Below are positions 58,768 through 64,000 of a DNA stretch of 64,000 bases, in pieces. The DNA is taken from NCBI GenBank assembly GCA_949592205.1, contig CATIUR010000003.1, positions 150,287,259 through 150,351,258 of the forward strand, given 5' to 3'. This DNA is from Helichrysum umbraculigerum (lineage: Eukaryota > Streptophyta > Magnoliopsida > Asterales > Asteraceae). Made by a program: the position numbers and the translations under genes. The notes below the pieces were generated by a model. The model had not been told where the DNA came from. It saw nothing but the letters and a program-made list of their open reading frames with translations, and searched no databases. How positions within the stretch are numbered: the first letter of the stretch is position 1; each line of letters begins with the position of its first letter.

Positions 58768-60616
58768 AATCTCTCCCCCTTAAAGAGATTTCGTCCCCAA
58801 AATCTAATCCAACTCAACAATCTACGACAATATTTACAACACTCAATTACTACACCAGTTTACACACAAATCCAACGATTAAATCCACTATTAATATCAC
58901 ATCTGATCCATGATATACCATCGATATAATGATTTCAAATCCTTATATAATCCTAAAATACGCAATCAATCAACAACCAGTAGTTTTAAATTTAAAATCA
59001 CTTCTCGAATTTCTCGAACAACTGAACTCCAACTAAATGAACTAATCTTTAATCCCCTATAAAATTTCCCGAATTCAAATCATGATCCATCAACTTCTCA
59101 GGCTGAATCATTTTCTTTCAATCCCCTAATTTTGAAATAATTTTCAAACATTTATGGTAAATTCCATCACAACTGTTCACAATATCATCAGTATAATATT
59201 TGCAATTCATGATGTACCTGCTAATGATCTAAAAGAACACACAATCTCTGTTTTTAATTACAATTCCCTCACCAAAACTTTCAATCATTGATTCCAACAT
59301 AAGCTCGAAAAGTCTTAATCCACTCAAATAACTACAAGTTTTATCCATCAATAATAATATCAAATCATTATACAAGTAATAATCCATAGATGATCAAACC
59401 ATCAATACGTATAGGTATAAGTTAAAATTTCACCATGCAATTCTCAGCAACTCATACATGAGATAAAACAATCTTTAATCCTCTAACACCTTTCAATAAC
59501 CCATTCCACATCTCAGATTAAACTTCATCAAGATCCCAAACTAATTAGTTTTTATTCAATCCACTAGCTCTGAAAAAAATCTGTAAAGTTAACACATTAA
59601 GTATCCTCTAATCATGTCTCTATACTTTTAGTATCACTATAACAATCGTAATCTCCAAGTCATGGTAGGATAAATCCTTTCATATCACTAAAACTATTAA
59701 GCATCCAGGGAAATATCAAATTTTATGATATCAATTACAGATTACTCCCGGAGTTGTATCACAAGGTTCAACAATATCCTCAAATTATCATAATGTACTG
59801 TAACCAATATCTGACACGTACACTGTTTAAAATCAAGAGATTACTTTTCACTGTCCATTCCGAAGTCAATCCAAGATAACTTGTTAACTCTCAGGAAATC
59901 ATAGTCTTTACTTTGGATAATCCAATTAATTTCATTTATGCATTTAACATATCTCAAAATCTCTATCCTTCCAAAGCCAAAATTTACTTTGTTGATCAAT
60001 TAATATAAAGATAATCCTCTTTTCAAAGTTTCAAGGACCAAATCCAATGCATACTCAAGTCCTGTTATATGTTAATCACAATGACATCAATTAAACAAGT
60101 ATAAGCTCATCTAGTTAGTTGACATATCCGAATCATTAAACCCATAAAACCTCATGAGTATCTATTAATCCCATCGACATAATCTAAACTCTTAATAATC
60201 ATGTCTGATATAACAAACCATTTATGGTATATCCCTTTACTTGGCGTCAAGAACACATGTTAAATATAATCACAGGTGGCCCAAGGTAATAATCCACTTT
60301 CCTATTTCATTTAGTCAAATTGTTTGACCCATCCAGAATAAATAATTTATCAAGTTCTTATATCATCACACACTGTCTTAATTGAATTCTATAAAAATTC
60401 ATATCAAGTAGGAATTAACACAACAAGGTAGACAACCCATGTACCCCGCTATCATTCATCATCTCTAGTCACCTATTTGGTAATATGAATTCTATCACTA
60501 CAGTTATCTCTACTTCAAGAGAATTAAAGTCACAGGGGGCCAATTTTAGTTTGTCACACAATACACAAATATAATAAAGTAATGCAATTAATTTCAAATT
60601 TTATAAATAACTTCTA
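58768..60616 (-). other. Non-coding 3' internal region of G, copy 2
   Basis: Near-identical to 51007-52855, a few substitutions seen. No gene. Confidence 0.75.
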
Positions 60617-61825
60617 TTATAGAGTTAATACGAAAATACCTGTAATGGTGTCATCTTTCTCAACAATTTCATCAACTGTTGTCTGAAAGGCTCCGTCAGC
60701 TCTTGATGGCGGGCTCTTTCGCTTATGACCAGAAGATGATGACGCCCCGACCAACTCTGATCCCTGTCTTATTTTCTTTGGACACTTTCCTGCCTGATGT
60801 CCCTTTTGTTGACAATTCCAACATACATTCTCAGGATAAATACAATCTTTGGCCTTATGTCCATATAAACCACATTGCTTACACCTAATAGTCTGAGAAG
60901 TACACCGTCCTGTATGTCGAGACCTACATTTATTACACCAAGGAAATGGATCATCCAAATTACGACTAAGATTGGATCCTTCCTTCCGCTGATTTTGAGT
61001 CTGAAAATTATTATCCACAATACGAGCTAAATCAAAAGCCTGGGAAAGCGAACTTGCCAACCTCACAATGCTGCGATAATTAAACGGTAACTTTCTAACA
61101 AAATATTTCACTTTCGTTTCATCATCTGGGGCCCACAACTGCACATATCTCAATTTTTCTAAGAATTGAGTGATAAACTCATCAACCGACATCTGATTTG
61201 TCATATATAACTCCAAGAACTCTTGTCTAAGGTTTGACATGTCAAGCTTAGGGTTGAACTGATTACAGATCTCGATATAAAAATCTGACCATTTAATGGA
61301 TGCTTTCTGTTGCGGTGTCATACTAGCTGAAATCGAATTCCACCAACTCGTTGCCTGATCTTTCAAAAGTTAAGTAGCATAAAGAACCTTAACTTCCTCC
61401 TCACATTGGCAAATTTCAAATTTTCTCTCCACATCTTGTAACCAATCCACCGTAGCTAAAGGACTCGAATCCCCATGATATTCCAAAGGTTTACTAGATA
61501 TAAATGTCTTAAATGAACAAACCTTTCCCAGTTGATGTGTTACTGATGCAGACATAGGTGTTTCATAATCATAGGATCTCACGGCAAGATGTTGTAACTG
61601 AACTGGTTGTTGAGAAGATTCCGACTGTAACATTCTCTGTTTAAACCCTCTAAGTTCCTGTAATTCATTCTGTAACAACAATATATTTTCGTCCCTGTTT
61701 ACATTCTCATTAGTTGATAACGATTGACTAAACTGGTCACGTCCCTCGGTATTTGTCTCCGTAGGTCGAACATCCGGTCTGAGGAAGCTGTCGAAAGAAC
61801 TGGTCGGGTGCTCAGGTTCTGTCAT
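60617..61825 (-). pseudogene. gag of element G, copy 2
   Basis: Identical in plan to 52856-54064, including the in-frame TAA (61370-61372) and the truncated protease start. The one amino-acid difference I noticed is in the third cysteine cluster (CWNCQQKGHQAGKC against HLAGKC). Confidence 0.87.
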
Positions 61826-62002
61826 ATCTGTATTCAAAATCACAACTCACAACTTGTTAATCGTTAGTATCTATCATACTAATTCAAATCTCATACACTT
61901 GCTAAACCCCACTCCCTGGAATGTTTGACCGACATAAAATAGATTTGGGATTGAACATCTTACAATGTCCAATTCACCCAAACCTATGCTCTGATACCAA
62001 CT

Positions 62003-64000
62003 TATAACGACCAACTATTTACCACATGTAATTTTATTGTATTTTATACCGAAAGAAGCGTGTCCCAATTTAAACTTTCAATTTACATTATATGTAACAC
62101 ATAAAAGTTCACATCTTATCAAAACATCACATTTGTTCAGTTATTATTTAATATAAGATAAGGTTATAATTTATCAAAACATATCAGAGTGAGCAGTCTT
62201 CAAACATTCCATTCCCATATTGTACTTCTCGCTCTAACCCTTTTTTTACTTTAGAATAACACCTGCAAGAAGTAATGTGGGGAATTAGCACGAAGCTAAG
62301 TGAATAAACCTGTTACAAACAGTTTGACTTAGCTACAACAATATTAATTATCAACCAATAACACATGGACACAACATCACTTAGAGGATCGGTGGTCCTT
62401 GTGTGTAACACCCCCGAAATTCACTGTTTTGCGGAAGCATAATTTGGGGTGTTACTAATCAAATATCACAGCACAAAGATAAAGTAAACGACATCTATAT
62501 GCAACGTTTGTAACTTAGTTACATTCCATAGATATATTGTTTGAAAACTTAGTGTTTTCGTATACAAAAATGTAGTTTCCCTAGAGTCCGCGCGTGTAGC
62601 GGGAGATTCTATTACATAATCAAAATATACAAAAGATAATGCTAAGAATATCCGTTAATGCAGTTGTGTTGAAATCATGCGACTCTAGCTAAAAATCCTG
62701 GAGTAATCCTACTCCATCCGAGTACCTGAGAAAACATGCTAAAAAGTGTCAACCAAAAGGTTGGTGAATCTCACAGGTTTGTAAATAATATCGGCTTTGA
62801 ACATGAGATTTCATTAGTAATGCCCGTAGGCGTAAAATCAGCCATTGCAATCCAGCAATCGTAAAATCAGTATTTGCAATCCAGTAAATGTAAATAAGTA
62901 AGTTTATACCGTTGCTATGAGGCTCATAATCGAAGCTTAACCCGTAAATAATAAGTTTGCTCCCGTGACATGCTCGTAAGTGAGCAAGCATCAGTAACGA
63001 ATAAGTAGTCACCCGTTTATACGTGTAAATCAGTACGTGGCAGTGCTACTGCCCCGGGCGGGGAGGGTCATTTCCCTAATGGATCCATTAACTAGTGTTC
63101 GCGCTTAAGTCCATAACTAACGATATATGATGGAGAGACTTCTGTAATAGTATACAACTCATGCAATTCCTTTTGGTATAGTAAACAGTTTAGTACTTGT
63201 GTTCAAGAAAAATAGTAGCATGTTTCTCCCCCAATCAGATAAAACAGTAAAAAGTGGGACCGTAAGACTCACCTGAGTCTTGTAGTAATCAGTTGCAATT
63301 AGCAAGTAGTAAGTAAAGCAAGTAGGTTCTCTGAACCCGTAACCTTCAAATGCCTAATCATATGAAGTTATGTAAGTATGCGTCTCACGAGACGTTTCGT
63401 TTAGTTGTACACAACTAGTATATCCAGTGTTTGCCCGTATGTTTGTAATTGTTTGTTTGTTGGAAGACATGTTTGGCCCGTTGGTGACGGTTTGTAGCAA
63501 AAATTCTAAAATGTTGACTTTGCTACAGTAAATGTGCTACAGTGAATTGCTACAGTAAAATTTGACTTTTTGCTACAGTAACTTTGACTTTTCTATAGTG
63601 AAAATCCTTTAAAATTTCCAAGTTTTCTGTTTTCTGCGACATAAGCTGCGACACAAGGATTTGTATGCGACACAAGGGTTGTGTCGCATGAAGGATGCGA
63701 CACAATAGCTCTGCGACACAGTGGTTGTGTCGCAAAAAGCTTGCGATGCTAATTCAATAGCGACAGAACGATTGTGTCGTATTAAATACGACATAGTATG
63801 CGACATAGAGTGCGACACAATATTGTGTCGCAAAGGTTACGACACTAAAGGATTTGTACGACACAAGGTGCGACACAAACGGGTTTATGCGACACAGCAT
63901 GCGACACAAGGCTTGTGTCGCATGTATGAACACCAGCCCAGAAACTTTCGGGTTTCAAGAATTTTCGACCAAAAACGCAAATCTAACCCATTTTTGAGCT
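62003..64000 (-). repeat. LTR3 of element G, partial, containing F copy 2
   Basis: 62003-62403 matches LTR2 up to the TTGTG target site, then F follows to the end of the window. The remainder of the LTR lies outside. Confidence 0.85.
62404..64000. mobile_element. Element F: solo LTR, copy 2, truncated by window end
   Basis: Same insertion point in the G LTR as copy 1 and the same preceding TTGTG. About two substitutions from copy 1 in 1.6 kb by eye, so it is a duplicate of the same insertion and not an independent one. Confidence 0.87.

Larger units (their letters stand above)
48925..64000 (-). mobile_element. Element G: gag-only chromovirus-like element in tandem LTR-internal-LTR-internal-LTR form, truncated by window end
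   Basis: LTR1 48925-51006, internal 51007-54241, LTR2 54242-58767 (with solo LTR F), internal 58768-62002, LTR3 from 62003 (with F) to the window end. The period is 7761 bp. Minus orientation: initiator-tRNA-Met primer sites at 54221-54238 and 61982-61999, purine tract next to LTR1 at about 51010-51024. On the minus strand the LTR begins TGTAACATCC and ends GTTATA. Only gag is present. Inserted in the antisense gene of E; the left flank is GAAAC (48920-48924), and the right duplication lies outside the window. Confidence 0.85.

Overview
The window is a block of nested LTR retrotransposons from a plant nuclear genome. No ordinary host gene, tRNA or rRNA gene was found. The elements (Tat-type Ty3/gypsy, Sirevirus-type Ty1/copia with an extra third ORF, chromovirus-type gag) point to a eudicot. 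The third ORF of the Sireviruses resembles proteins common in Asteraceae retroelements, so Asteraceae is my best guess; this rests on recall of the family, not on a search.

Layout, from oldest to youngest. (1) Element E, a plus-strand Tat-lineage Ty3/gypsy element, supplies 745-4554 (gag, protease, RT, two RNase H domains) and 44513-48924 (integrase, then an antisense spliced gene). (2) Element D, a minus-strand non-autonomous large-LTR element, sits in E between AAGAG duplications (4555-44507). Its LTRs are about 2.9 kb and it has only a degenerate gag-like frame. (3) Element C, minus strand, sits in the 5' LTR of D between CTAAG duplications (12724-42210). It is copia-type, with 456-bp LTRs, a gag and no pol. 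(4) Element A, a plus-strand Sirevirus with 550-bp LTRs, sits in C between ACATT duplications (14624-38323) and carries several disabling mutations. (5) Element B, a related plus-strand Sirevirus, sits in A between CAAGT duplications (21483-33330). Its 553-bp LTRs look identical and its three long frames are open. Each insertion boundary was placed from the TG...CA ends plus matching 5-bp duplications.

On the right, element G (minus strand, chromovirus-like, gag only) interrupts the antisense gene of E at 48925 and runs off the window. It is a tandem LTR-internal-LTR-internal-LTR array with a period of 7761 bp. LTR2 and LTR3 each contain the same solo LTR (element F, TTGTG duplication), while LTR1 does not. 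This implies that F landed in one LTR and the unit was duplicated afterwards.

Three of the elements (C, D, G) lack pol and would depend on enzymes supplied in trans. C shares gag architecture, primer site, LTR end sequences and a multiple-polypurine-tract region with the Sireviruses A and B, so a parasite/helper relation is plausible. The most unusual signals are dense short-motif arrays (ACGTCGCA in C, TGCGACACAA in F) and a CCACTGTTAG-type decamer spread over LTRs, leaders and coding DNA of A and B. Divergence figures are counts made by eye.
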